DNA of 64,000 nt from Wohlfahrtiimonas chitiniclastica DSM 18708. GTDB taxonomy: Bacteria; Pseudomonadota; Gammaproteobacteria; Cardiobacteriales; Wohlfahrtiimonadaceae. Shown in pieces: positions 10,851-18,192 of this stretch. Below the pieces are notes generated by a model. It worked only from the letters and a program-made list of their open reading frames with translations. It ran no database searches and was not told the origin of the DNA. Every line of letters begins with the position of its first letter. The first letter of the stretch is position 1. The stretch is taken from assembly GCF_000375345.1 (NCBI RefSeq), contig NZ_AQXD01000004.1:60054-124053 (forward strand). Direction: 5' to 3'. Position numbers and translations under genes: made by a program.

Positions 10851-11607
10851 TCTATTAAAACCGAACGATGATCGCGTGGTGTACTTCATCAGCGATCTTC
10901 ATTTAAGTGAGCGCCGCACAGATCTATGTGCGGCCTTCTTTGATTTCATCTCGAAAATTGAGGAAGATGCCACAGATCTCTTCATCTTGGGCGACTTTTT
11001 CAATTTTTGGGTGGGCGATGACATTGCAACGGCTCTGACCGATGAGATTGCCCGCACGTTTAAAGCCTTATCAGACAAACGCATTGCCATTCATTTTCAG
11101 CATGGCAATCGTGATTTTGCCGTAGGTGAGCAGTATGCCAATGCTTGTGGCATGTCCATCATCCCTGAGATTTATGCCCTGCCCTTTGCCCCTGACATTG
11201 TGGTGCTGCACGGTGATCAATTGTGCCTAGCCGACACGCAATATCAACGCTATCGCAACATCATTCGTCATCCTTGGATGATGAAACTTTTAAGGGCTTT
11301 GCCGCGCCGTTGTCGCCTTAAAATCGGCAATAAACTGCGCGAAACCAGCCAAGAATATCAACAACATGTGTGCTGTGAAGAGGGGCCTTGCCGCTGCGAT
11401 GTGGATGAAGCGGCGATTGAATCCATTTTAGTGCAATATGGTGCATCGATCATGATTCATGGTCACACTCATAAACCGGCTGTACACACACAAATCCATG
11501 GCACACGTTGGGTGCTGAGCGATTGGGACACCCGCGGCGATTATCTGCGCTTAGATCAGTCGGGGCTCACGCGCCATACTTTTTCCATTGATCCACTGCA
11601 TAAATAG
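10843..11607 (+). CDS. lpxH: UDP-2,3-diacylglucosamine hydrolase
   Basis: LpxH cleaves UDP-2,3-diacylglucosamine to lipid X and UMP, a step of lipid A synthesis at the inner membrane. Metallophosphoesterase motifs are intact: DLHL near the N-terminus, GDFFNFW (GDxF), GNRDF (GNHD-type), HGD and the final GHTHKP. The frame is open far upstream inside ppiB, but homology begins at [11 protein letters not shown] chose TTG 10843, which overlaps ppiB by 8 bp and gives 254 residues; the GTG codons at 10876 or 10879 are alternatives. Confidence 0.93.
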   Translation: MTNLLKPNDDRVVYFISDLHLSERRTDLCAAFFDFISKIEEDATDLFILGDFFNFWVGDDIATALTDEIARTFKALSDKRIAIHFQHGNRDFAVGEQYANACGMSIIPEIYALPFAPDIVVLHGDQLCLADTQYQRYRNIIRHPWMMKLLRALPRRCRLKIGNKLRETSQEYQQHVCCEEGPCRCDVDEAAIESILVQYGASIMIHGHTHKPAVHTQIHGTRWVLSDWDTRGDYLRLDQSGLTRHTFSIDPLHK

Positions 11608-11616
11608 GAGTTTTGT

Positions 11617-12261
11617 ATGAATATTTTGGATGTTGTTCAATCCCGTAAAACTTGTAAAGCCTTTGATGCCACAAAACCATTATCAAAAGCGCAAATTGAA
11701 GGCATTAAAACATTATTGCGCTATGCACCCTCTTCCGTTAATTCTCAGCCTTGGCACTTCTTTTTGATCGAAAGCGACGATGCTAAAGCGCGCATTAAAC
11801 CTGCAATGATGGAAGCAAACCAAGCAAAAGTCATGGATGCACCTTTAACGGTTGTGTTTGCCGTTTCGAACCATTTAGATGATGCCGCTTTGTTGCACAT
11901 TGCCGATCAAGAGGATCAAGATCAGCGCTATCCGACACCAGAAAACCGTGCGGCGAATGAACAAGGGCGCAAATTCTTTGTGGATTTAAACTCAAAAACC
12001 CGTGAAATGCAAAATCATTGGTGTGAGCGCCAAGCGTATATTGCCCTTGGCACATTACTATTAGGCGCTGAAGCCCTTGGCATCAATGCAACGCCCATCG
12101 AAGGCTATTTCCCTGAAAAAATGGATGAAGTCTTAAACCTTCAAGAAAAAAATCTGCACAGCATTGTGGTGGTGACGCTTGGTTTTTCAAGCAAAGAAGA
12201 TTACAACGCCACATTACCAAAATCACGCTTGCCTGAAGATGAGATTTTTACTGCGCTCTAA
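11617..12261 (+). CDS. nfsB: Oxygen-insensitive NAD(P)H nitroreductase / dihydropteridine reductase
   Basis: A 214-residue FMN flavoprotein of the NfsB type that reduces nitroaromatics and quinones by two electrons. Motifs: the FMN-binding SRKTCKAFD near the start, YAPSSVNSQPWHF (about 36-48), and a GFSSKEDYNA segment close to the C-terminus. Length is that of enteric NfsB (217). It starts nine bases after lpxH, so it may be read with that operon, and it ends at a shared bidirectional terminator. Confidence 0.9.
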   Translation: MNILDVVQSRKTCKAFDATKPLSKAQIEGIKTLLRYAPSSVNSQPWHFFLIESDDAKARIKPAMMEANQAKVMDAPLTVVFAVSNHLDDAALLHIADQEDQDQRYPTPENRAANEQGRKFFVDLNSKTREMQNHWCERQAYIALGTLLLGAEALGINATPIEGYFPEKMDEVLNLQEKNLHSIVVVTLGFSSKEDYNATLPKSRLPEDEIFTAL

Positions 12262-12277
12262 GTCATATTTCACCCAT

Positions 12278-12305
12278 AAAAATCCCTGCCGTGGCAGGGA
12301 TTTTT
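12278..12305. terminator. Bidirectional terminator between nfsB and thiE
   Basis: A 13-bp inverted repeat (AAAAATCCCTGCC, 12278-12290, with 12293-12305) has A/T runs at both ends, suited to two convergent genes. Confidence 0.88.
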
Positions 12306-12306
12306 A

Positions 12307-12957
12307 TTAATGATTCAATAGCAGTCGATGAATGTCCGCTTTGCGATCGTTTGACTGCGTAATGGCAGAGATCACCGCAATGCCCTCCACTTTTGTGGAT
12401 AACACAGAAGGTGCATTGTCCACCGTGATGCCGCCAATGGCGACTTTAGGCAGAGCCGGATAAGCCTTAATGCGCGCACTTAAGCCTTGCGTACCAATGG
12501 CAGGTTCTGCATCTAATTTAGAAGTCGTGGGAAAAATGGGCCCAACGCCCACATAATCTAAGCCCGCAACTTCAGTCGCGGCCGCCAATTGCTCAAGCGT
12601 ATTGACCGATAAACCCACATCAATGCCATGGGGTTTGACCATTGCGATGGTTTCTGCAATGGCTCGATCCGATTGCCCCACATGCACAGCATCGGCTTTA
12701 ACTTCAATGGCCAGCGCCACATCATCATTGACGATGAAAGGAATGTCCGCACTTTTACACAATGCTTGCAGCGCTTTTGCCAATTGCACGCGCTCACTGT
12801 GTTCCGTCAATGAGCCTGTGCCCTTTTCCCGAAATTGATAACAAGTAATGCCGCTGATGATGGCAGTTTGCAAAACAGAAGCCAATGTTTCATCCGCTGC
12901 AATGTCTTGTGTGCCCGCCACAAAATAGAGGCGCAGCGCTTTGTGCCAATTGATCAT
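12307..12957 (-). CDS. thiE: Thiamine-phosphate synthase
   Basis: Joins HMP-pyrophosphate with thiazole phosphate to make thiamine monophosphate. The 216-residue TIM-barrel protein has the expected motifs: QFREKGTGS, VNDDVALA, VHVGQSD, VGVGPIFPT and AIGGI. It overlaps thiD by four bases (ATGA-type) and is last in the thiM-thiD-thiE operon controlled by the TPP riboswitch. Confidence 0.96.
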   Translation of the reverse strand: MINWHKALRLYFVAGTQDIAADETLASVLQTAIISGITCYQFREKGTGSLTEHSERVQLAKALQALCKSADIPFIVNDDVALAIEVKADAVHVGQSDRAIAETIAMVKPHGIDVGLSVNTLEQLAAATEVAGLDYVGVGPIFPTTSKLDAEPAIGTQGLSARIKAYPALPKVAIGGITVDNAPSVLSTKVEGIAVISAITQSNDRKADIHRLLLNH

Positions 12958-13763
12958 TCCACAGCTCCTAATTGACGATAAGCAGCATGATTGGTCGGTC
13001 CATGACCATGCCCAACCTCAATGCCATGGACAATGGCAGATGTGATGAAGGCTTTAGCAATGCCAATGGCATCTTCTAAAGATTGCCCTTTGCCCACTTC
13101 TGCGGCAATGCAAGCAGAGAAAGTGCAGCCTGTGCCGTGCGTATCTTTTGTGGCATGGCGGCGACTTTCAAACCAAGTGCCTTCGCCCTTTTCTGTCCAA
13201 AGAAAATCACGTGCGGATTCTACATTCAAAGAATGACCACCTTTGATGAGCACATTTTTTGCGCCAAGGGCTTGAATGTCTTTCGCTGCCTGCGCCATCT
13301 CTTCTTCTGTCGTGATGGTGCGATTTAAAATGGTTTCCGCTTCCGGAATGTTTGGCGTAATCAAGGTTGCGATCGGTAACATGTGTTCGATCATCGCTTG
13401 CGTTGCTTCCGTTGCCATCAAAGATGCGCCGCCTTTGGCAATCATCACAGGATCGACAATCAAAGGCGCCGTGGAATGTGCTTTTAAATAATCACTGATG
13501 GCGATGATGTATTCGCTATTTAATAACATGCCCGTTTTAATGGCACTTAAAGAAAAATCGCTGAACAATGCATCAAGCTGCGCAATGACGCCCTCAATCG
13601 GCACAGGATAAACGCCATGCACGCCAAGGGTATTTTGCGCCGTAATGGCAATGATCACCGAGGTGCCAAACACATCACGCTCTTGAAAAGTTTTTAAATC
13701 GGCTTGAATGCCCGCGCCACCGCCACAATCAGAACCTGCAATCGTACACACCTGAGGAATCAT
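12954..13763 (-). CDS. thiD: Hydroxymethylpyrimidine (phosphate) kinase
   Basis: Phosphorylates HMP and HMP-phosphate for thiamine synthesis. The 269-residue ribokinase-fold protein shows the start IAGSDCGGGAGIQADLKTF (about 8-26), VIKGGH and the anion-hole/catalytic DTHGTGCTFS. It is the middle gene of thiM-thiD-thiE: 9 bp after thiM and overlapping thiE. Confidence 0.96.
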   Translation of the reverse strand: MIPQVCTIAGSDCGGGAGIQADLKTFQERDVFGTSVIIAITAQNTLGVHGVYPVPIEGVIAQLDALFSDFSLSAIKTGMLLNSEYIIAISDYLKAHSTAPLIVDPVMIAKGGASLMATEATQAMIEHMLPIATLITPNIPEAETILNRTITTEEEMAQAAKDIQALGAKNVLIKGGHSLNVESARDFLWTEKGEGTWFESRRHATKDTHGTGCTFSACIAAEVGKGQSLEDAIGIAKAFITSAIVHGIEVGHGHGPTNHAAYRQLGAVE

Positions 13764-13772
13764 ATTGTTCTC

Positions 13773-14555
13773 CTATTGAATCATTTTGATGCGTGCTTGA
13801 TCAATGCCTGATAAAGCATACAACTGATCTAAAAAATGCATTTGAAACGAGCCTAGCAATGGACTTTGCTCAAAGGCTTTATCGCCAGCAATGCCATACA
13901 ATGCGTGCGCCATCGCAACGCTCTCTAATGAATTGTCCACACTTAAAAAGGCAGCACACACGGCGGTCAATAAGCAACCCATGCCGGTCACTTTTGTCAT
14001 GAGTGGCTGACCATTTTCTACGCCGATCACCCGTTGACCATCACTGATCCAATCCGTTTGCCCGCTGATGGCAATCAAACAGTTAAAACGCTGTGCTGCT
14101 TCCATCGCCAACTGTTTTAAATCATACTGACCATCACCGCTGTCCACGCCTTTTGCTGACCATTGAATGCCGCACAATGTGGCAATTTCGCCCGCATTGC
14201 CACGGATTAAAGTCATTTCGGTGGTGGATAATAGGCGCTCAATGCTTTTTTGACGATAATCACTCGCCCCAACGCCCACAGGATCTAACACCAAAGGATG
14301 GTCGTGCTCATTCGCAGAGCGACCTGCCAATAACATCGAATGGAAAACGGGAGATGTGAGTGTGCCAATGTTTAAAGCAGTGGCATGACAAATGGCGGTG
14401 ATCTCAGCGGATTCTTCTTCCGCATACGCCATAATGGGCGAAGCGCCAAGGGCTAATAACCCATTGGCCACAAAATTTGCCACCACTTGATTGGTCATAT
14501 TGTGCACCAAAGGTGCGGCGGCTCTTAATGAACGTAAATACGCATCAGCATCCAT
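13773..14555 (-). CDS. thiM: Hydroxyethylthiazole kinase
   Basis: Salvage kinase that phosphorylates the thiazole alcohol. 260 residues; motifs VHNMTNQVVANF (about 17-28), LDPVGVGAS, IRGNAGEI and TKVTGMGCLL. It is first in the operon. Shine-Dalgarno GAGGAGT lies six bases before the ATG and directly follows the TPP riboswitch. With thiM, thiD and thiE but no thiC, thiG or thiS here, this cluster is a salvage/condensation set; the de novo genes may be elsewhere. Confidence 0.96.
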   Translation of the reverse strand: MDADAYLRSLRAAAPLVHNMTNQVVANFVANGLLALGASPIMAYAEEESAEITAICHATALNIGTLTSPVFHSMLLAGRSANEHDHPLVLDPVGVGASDYRQKSIERLLSTTEMTLIRGNAGEIATLCGIQWSAKGVDSGDGQYDLKQLAMEAAQRFNCLIAISGQTDWISDGQRVIGVENGQPLMTKVTGMGCLLTAVCAAFLSVDNSLESVAMAHALYGIAGDKAFEQSPLLGSFQMHFLDQLYALSGIDQARIKMIQ

Positions 14556-14572
14556 AATGGACTCCTCATAGC

Positions 14573-14672
14573 GCCAACGTCGGGATGCGATCCCACATTC
14601 CCTACGCTGGCATTAACCAGATCAGGTAAAAGGGTTAGGCTCAGCCTTCTCAGCAAATGCACCCCCAGTGGA
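14573..14672 (-). promoter_or_regulatory. TPP riboswitch (THI element)
   Basis: Read on the minus strand, the leader contains the conserved aptamer pieces in order: GGGGGTGC, GCTGAGA, ACCC, ACCTGATCTGGTTAATGC and CAGCGTAGGGAA (14598-14667). Downstream, 14573-14580 (ACGTTGGC in the RNA) can pair with 14604-14611 (GCCAGCGT) with one G-U pair, enclosing a small GGGAT...ATCCC hairpin. This competes with the aptamer's closing region and sits just before the thiM ribosome site, a plausible translational expression platform. Confidence 0.95.
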
Positions 14673-14688
14673 CAATAAAGATGGCGGG

Positions 14689-15396
14689 CTATTTGACCAT
14701 AGCGCGCAGTTTTTCCATCTCCAATAATTTGATTTCGCGATGATTCACTTGAATCAAGCCTTGCTCTTGTAAACGTTTTAACAAACGGCTCACCGTTTCC
14801 ACTGCTAAGCCTAAAAAGCTACCAATGTCCGAGCGGGACATGCTGAGTACAAACTCAGTTGCAGAATAACCACGGCGCGCAAAACGAGAAGAGAGGCTCA
14901 AGAAAAGTGCCACTAAACGCGCTTCTGCGGATTGTGAACCGACCATCATCAACAATTGTTCTTCAGAATGAAGCTCTTGACTCATGATGCGTAGCAATTG
15001 CTTAGACACACCCGGAATCACTGCCGATAAATCTTCTAAGCGATCATACGGCAATTCACACAAACTCGTGGTTTCAAGCGTACGAGCGCCACAAGGATGC
15101 ACACCCGTTGCCACCGCATCTAATCCGATGATTTCACCCGGTAGATAAAAACCTGTGACATATTCTGTGCCATCTGAGGCCACATTATATGTTTTCACAG
15201 AACCGGAACGAATGGCATACAACGATGTGAATCGATCCTCGGGAAGATATATATGCTTGCCACGTGGTAATGGTCGGCTATGACCTACAATTGACTCCAA
15301 CTTAGTGAAATCATCCCCTTCTAACCCAACGGGAATACACAGCTGTTGCAAGCTACAATTGTTACATGCAATTTTTAGATTTCTCAATACAGACAT
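14689..15396 (-). CDS. fnr: Fumarate/nitrate reduction regulator, [4Fe-4S] oxygen sensor
   Basis: A CRP/FNR-family activator that dimerises when its [4Fe-4S] cluster is intact without oxygen. 235 residues. The cluster cysteines are present: C11, C14, C20 and the fourth in HPCGA. A cyclic-nucleotide-like barrel follows, then the helix-turn-helix DIGSFLGLAVETVSRLLKRL, whose E-SR recognition residues are those that read TTGAT half-sites. A perfect match to that site occurs in this window at 7038-7051. It is monocistronic; no FNR box is evident in its own leader. Confidence 0.96.
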   Translation of the reverse strand: MSVLRNLKIACNNCSLQQLCIPVGLEGDDFTKLESIVGHSRPLPRGKHIYLPEDRFTSLYAIRSGSVKTYNVASDGTEYVTGFYLPGEIIGLDAVATGVHPCGARTLETTSLCELPYDRLEDLSAVIPGVSKQLLRIMSQELHSEEQLLMMVGSQSAEARLVALFLSLSSRFARRGYSATEFVLSMSRSDIGSFLGLAVETVSRLLKRLQEQGLIQVNHREIKLLEMEKLRAMVK

Positions 15397-15489
15397 ATAT
15401 TAACTTCACTTATTTATTAAATATTCAGACCCATAACCATTATTCTGATATTACCACAGAAATCATTCATTCCATGTATACCATCAGAC

Positions 15490-15849
15490 TTAACTCAAAT
15501 AACTGAGTCCACTCACGCCTAAAATGATCAAAAAGAGCCCAAAAGCCTTCTTGCCGGTGAGTGGTTCTCTAAAAATCAAAACGCCAGAGAGTGACACCAT
15601 CAAAGTTGATAAGCCTGACCAAACGGCATACCCGATGCTCACATCTAAACGTTTAAATATTATATTAATTAATACAAAAAAAATACTGTACCCAATGACA
15701 ACGCCAAGGATGGGCTTTTTCTTCTCAAAGCCATCGGACAACTTCAAGCAGATGGTACCGACAGTGCTGAATAAAATAGCGATTACTAGCATCAACCAAG
15801 GATTAAAACTTTCGATGAATTGAATAAAACCAGTAACGTATTCTGCCAT
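15490..15849 (-). CDS. SMR-family transporter subunit lacking the TM1 glutamate (paired)
   Basis: A 119-residue protein with four hydrophobic helices, of the small multidrug resistance family. LKLSDGF after TM1 and the GYAVWSG helix are typical; the KLSDGF text resembles MdtI of the MdtIJ spermidine exporter. In TM1 the position of the essential glutamate (eight before the lysine of CLK) is Ser28. The gene directly follows another SMR gene (2 bp gap) that has the glutamate. The pair likely forms a heteromer; substrate unknown. Confidence 0.85.
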   Translation of the reverse strand: MAEYVTGFIQFIESFNPWLMLVIAILFSTVGTICLKLSDGFEKKKPILGVVIGYSIFFVLINIIFKRLDVSIGYAVWSGLSTLMVSLSGVLIFREPLTGKKAFGLFLIILGVSGLSYLS

Positions 15850-15851
15850 AT

Positions 15852-16166
15852 TTATTTAGAACCCAATATTAAGACGCCAAGGATGATCAGCGCTAAACAA
15901 ATTGCAATCGGGATGGTGATCACCTCTTTATAGAAAAAGAGCCCGATCAAGAAGATTAACACGGCCCCCGACGCTGACCAAATCGCATACGTGACCGCAA
16001 CCTCCATTTTACGCAAGCAAAATGTAAAGCATAAAAATGAGACACCAAAAAACACCAACATCAAAACCACCGCCCACCATACGGTCAAGCCATGGGCTTC
16101 TTTCATCATGACGATCCCAAGCGCTTCAAAAATAATGGCACCAGCTAAGAGTAGTTTTGCAGGCAT
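15852..16166 (-). CDS. SMR-family transporter subunit with TM1 glutamate (paired)
   Basis: A 104-residue, four-helix SMR protein. The catalytic membrane glutamate is present as E14 (AIIFEALGIVMMK), the same number as in EmrE, and the TM3 signature VTYAIWSASG is intact. It is the first gene of the two-gene unit. Paired SMR systems (MdtIJ, YkkCD, EbrAB) export cations, polyamines or drugs by proton exchange; which applies here cannot be read from sequence. Confidence 0.88.
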   Translation of the reverse strand: MPAKLLLAGAIIFEALGIVMMKEAHGLTVWWAVVLMLVFFGVSFLCFTFCLRKMEVAVTYAIWSASGAVLIFLIGLFFYKEVITIPIAICLALIILGVLILGSK

Positions 16167-16292
16167 GTTCTTCTTTATATGTATTCAAAAGATTGTCATT
16201 CTAGCATTAAATCCTTCAATGTGTGACTTAATCGCATTTTCAAAAATAGATAAATTTTATGCGTTGCTCACTCAATTTTGAGCCTAAAGAAT

Positions 16293-16327
16293 CTACAATT
16301 GTAGCCAAAAACCATCTACACTTGTAG
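16293..16327. promoter_or_regulatory. Two cop-box-like operators (TACAnnTGTA)
   Basis: CTACAATTGTAG (16293-16304) and CTACACTTGTAG (16316-16327) are 12-bp inverted repeats spaced 23 bp centre to centre, within a longer direct repeat (ATCTACA-TTGTAGCC-AAA). TACAnnTGTA is the operator core of CopY/BlaI/MecI-type repressors. They lie between the SMR pair and a gene for a Met/His-rich membrane protein. Confidence 0.6.
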
Positions 16328-16395
16328 CCCAAACCCCTCATTTTTACTTGCGTCAAGCCTTGTTGCTTTATTAAGACAAAAGCAAAAATTATGCT

Positions 16396-16401
16396 TATAA
16401 T
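16396..16401 (+). promoter_or_regulatory. -10 element for the TauE/SafE-like gene
   Basis: A perfect TATAAT lies 39 bp before the ATG at 16441. The upstream -35 is weak (AAGACA at 16373-16378 would give 17-bp spacing), suggesting need for an activator or modest expression. Confidence 0.45.
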
Positions 16402-16440
16402 CACCCCACTTATGAACGATGAAAATAATGGGAGCAATCT

Positions 16441-17400
16441 ATGGAATTAATCATCACGGCCTTTTTATTGGGTCTTTATGGCTCCGGCCACTGTATTTCG
16501 ATGTGTGGCCCTGTGGTGGGGATCATTGGCATCAATACACAAAAAAATCATGTATCTTCCGCCTTTTTAACGAATCTTGGGCGCATCACAACCTATTCAA
16601 TTTTAGGCATCATTGCTGCCATTTTAAGCATTGCCATCAATGACTTAAAGCCACTGCAAATGGTGATGCGTTATTTGGCAGCTATATTGATGATCTTTGT
16701 GGCACTGCAATTTTTTGGCTTTCCCAAATTTTTAGGCTTCATTGAAAAACCCCTCAAAAGTTTAGCTGCCCCCATTACAAAGTTATCCCAAAAGTTCTTC
16801 CCGATCACAACGCCATTGCGCGCTTATCTCTCTGGCATGGTGTGGGGATTATTCCCATGCGGCATGGTGTATGCTGCATTTGCCATCAGTTTAAATGCAT
16901 CCACTTTCATTGAAGCACCGCTCATTATGTTCAGCTTTGGCATCGGCACCTTTGCGGTCATGGTGTCCCTCTCCATTTTTGGGAACTATGCGGGCAAATG
17001 GCTCACTTCCCCAAAATTGCGCGTAGCTGCGGGCATTTTGATTTTAGTGATGACACTCTTTTATATCGTGCCGATGTTAATGGCAGATTTAGGCTTAAAA
17101 GAAGATGCTCACGCCCATCACGGTGGTCATGGTGACCACGGCATGATGATGGATCATGGTCAGATGAATCACGGCGCAATGGATCACAGCAACATGAATC
17201 ATAGTCAAATGAACCATGACACAATGGATCACAGCAACATGAACCATAGCCAAATGAACCATGACACAATGGATCACAGCAACATGAATCATAGTCAAAT
17301 GAACCATGACACGATGGATCACAGCAATATGGATCATAGCCAAATGAACCATGACACCATGGATCACAGCAATATGGATCATAGCCAGATGCATCATTAA
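16441..17400 (+). CDS. TauE/SafE-like (COG2836-type) membrane protein with Met/His-rich metal-binding tail
   Basis: A 319-residue integral membrane protein. The N-terminal part (1 to about 220) has six or so hydrophobic helices with the family signature GSGHCISMCGP and GLFPCGMVYAA, in which cysteines face the membrane. Proteins of this group are often near fnr and cbb3-oxidase assembly genes and are implicated in copper handling. The last ~95 residues are unusual: nearly perfect copies of a 15-residue MDHSNMNHSQMNHDT unit, an MDHxxM-type Cu-binding pattern. It has a -10 TATAAT and cop-box-like palindromes upstream and its own terminator. A role in copper delivery or tolerance is inferred. Confidence 0.82.
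   Translation: MELIITAFLLGLYGSGHCISMCGPVVGIIGINTQKNHVSSAFLTNLGRITTYSILGIIAAILSIAINDLKPLQMVMRYLAAILMIFVALQFFGFPKFLGFIEKPLKSLAAPITKLSQKFFPITTPLRAYLSGMVWGLFPCGMVYAAFAISLNASTFIEAPLIMFSFGIGTFAVMVSLSIFGNYAGKWLTSPKLRVAAGILILVMTLFYIVPMLMADLGLKEDAHAHHGGHGDHGMMMDHGQMNHGAMDHSNMNHSQMNHDTMDHSNMNHSQMNHDTMDHSNMNHSQMNHDTMDHSNMDHSQMNHDTMDHSNMDHSQMHH
17179..17397 (+). repeat. 45-bp tandem repeats encoding Met/His units
   Basis: Four full 45-bp units begin at 17179, 17224, 17269 and 17314, with a partial fifth from 17359 to the stop. Each keeps the frame and encodes 15 residues rich in Met, His, Asp and Asn. Substitutions between copies are few (mainly AAT/GAT and AGT/AGC), so the array is recently amplified or homogenised. 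Confidence 0.95.
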
Positions 17401-17430
17401 CACTGAAACTTAGTCATCACCCATCAAATG

Positions 17431-17469
17431 GTGCAATAATGGAATTCATCTGTTATTGCACTTTTTTTT
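17431..17469 (+). terminator. Terminator after the Met/His-rich protein gene
   Basis: Stem GTGCAATAA (17431-17439) with TTATTGCAC (17453-17461), 13-nt loop, then eight T. Confidence 0.85.
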
Positions 17470-17492
17470 GAAACTTTAATAAGGAAAATACG

Positions 17493-18167
17493 ATGTCTTA
17501 TCGCATTGATACAGAACTATTTGGCCCTTACGAAAACTTTAGCCACATCATCATTGATGATGCCACACAAAAAGCGGTGGTGATTGATCCTGCGTGGGAT
17601 GCTGACTACATCATCGAACGCCTTGAGCGCTTAGGTGTCACTTTAGAGGCCATTTGGCTCACCCATGGGCATCATGATCACACCAATGCCGTCGATGCCC
17701 TGCGCGCAAAATTACCCGTACCCATTTATGCCTCACAAATTGAGATCGATTTCATTAAAAATGAACCCTCAGCCCTCTTGAGCAAAGTATTTTTACCTTT
17801 GCCCGAAGATGTGCAGGGCTTTCATGATGGAGATCAATTATCCGTTGGCAACACCCATGTTAAAATCATCCACACACCCGGCCACAGCAGTGGTTCGGTC
17901 TGCTTTGAATTGACAGATGACTTGATCACGGGCGATACTATTTTCATCAACGGATGCGGGCGCGCAGACTTGCCCGGCTCGAATCCTAGTGACTTATATG
18001 AGTCCTTAAGAAAGATTGTTAAAACCGTGCCCCATCATGTGACACTTCATACGGGACACGCCTATGGACCGAGCGATACCGCAACACTTGCTTCACAGAT
18101 TGAAAACAACCCATATTTAAAACGAGCGAATCGTCAAGAGTTTTTGGCCTATCGTATGAATCATTAG
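17493..18167 (+). CDS. MBL-fold hydrolase, glyoxalase II / persulfide dioxygenase-like
   Basis: A 224-residue metallo-beta-lactamase-fold enzyme. Metal ligands are visible: THGHHDH (HxHxDH), TPGHSSGS, GDTIF with the following GCGRADLPGSNP loop, and HTGHAYG near the end. The GCGRxD loop is shared by glyoxalase II-like YcbL proteins and ETHE1-type persulfide dioxygenases; I cannot choose between hydroxyacylglutathione hydrolysis and persulfide oxidation by eye. It begins a three-gene unit with a cystine transporter (25 bp gap) and a disulfide reductase, which tips the balance toward sulfur metabolism. Confidence 0.85.
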   Translation: MSYRIDTELFGPYENFSHIIIDDATQKAVVIDPAWDADYIIERLERLGVTLEAIWLTHGHHDHTNAVDALRAKLPVPIYASQIEIDFIKNEPSALLSKVFLPLPEDVQGFHDGDQLSVGNTHVKIIHTPGHSSGSVCFELTDDLITGDTIFINGCGRADLPGSNPSDLYESLRKIVKTVPHHVTLHTGHAYGPSDTATLASQIENNPYLKRANRQEFLAYRMNH

Positions 18168-18192
18168 GTGGATCAATATTAAGGAGCCTATT

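Noticed and set aside
17179-17397. Possible CRISPR-like array
   Set aside because: The units are contiguous, in frame with a gene, and have no spacers.
17095-17403. Antisense open frame of His/Met/Ile repeats
   Set aside because: It is the reverse reading of the 45-bp repeats encoding the metal-binding tail.
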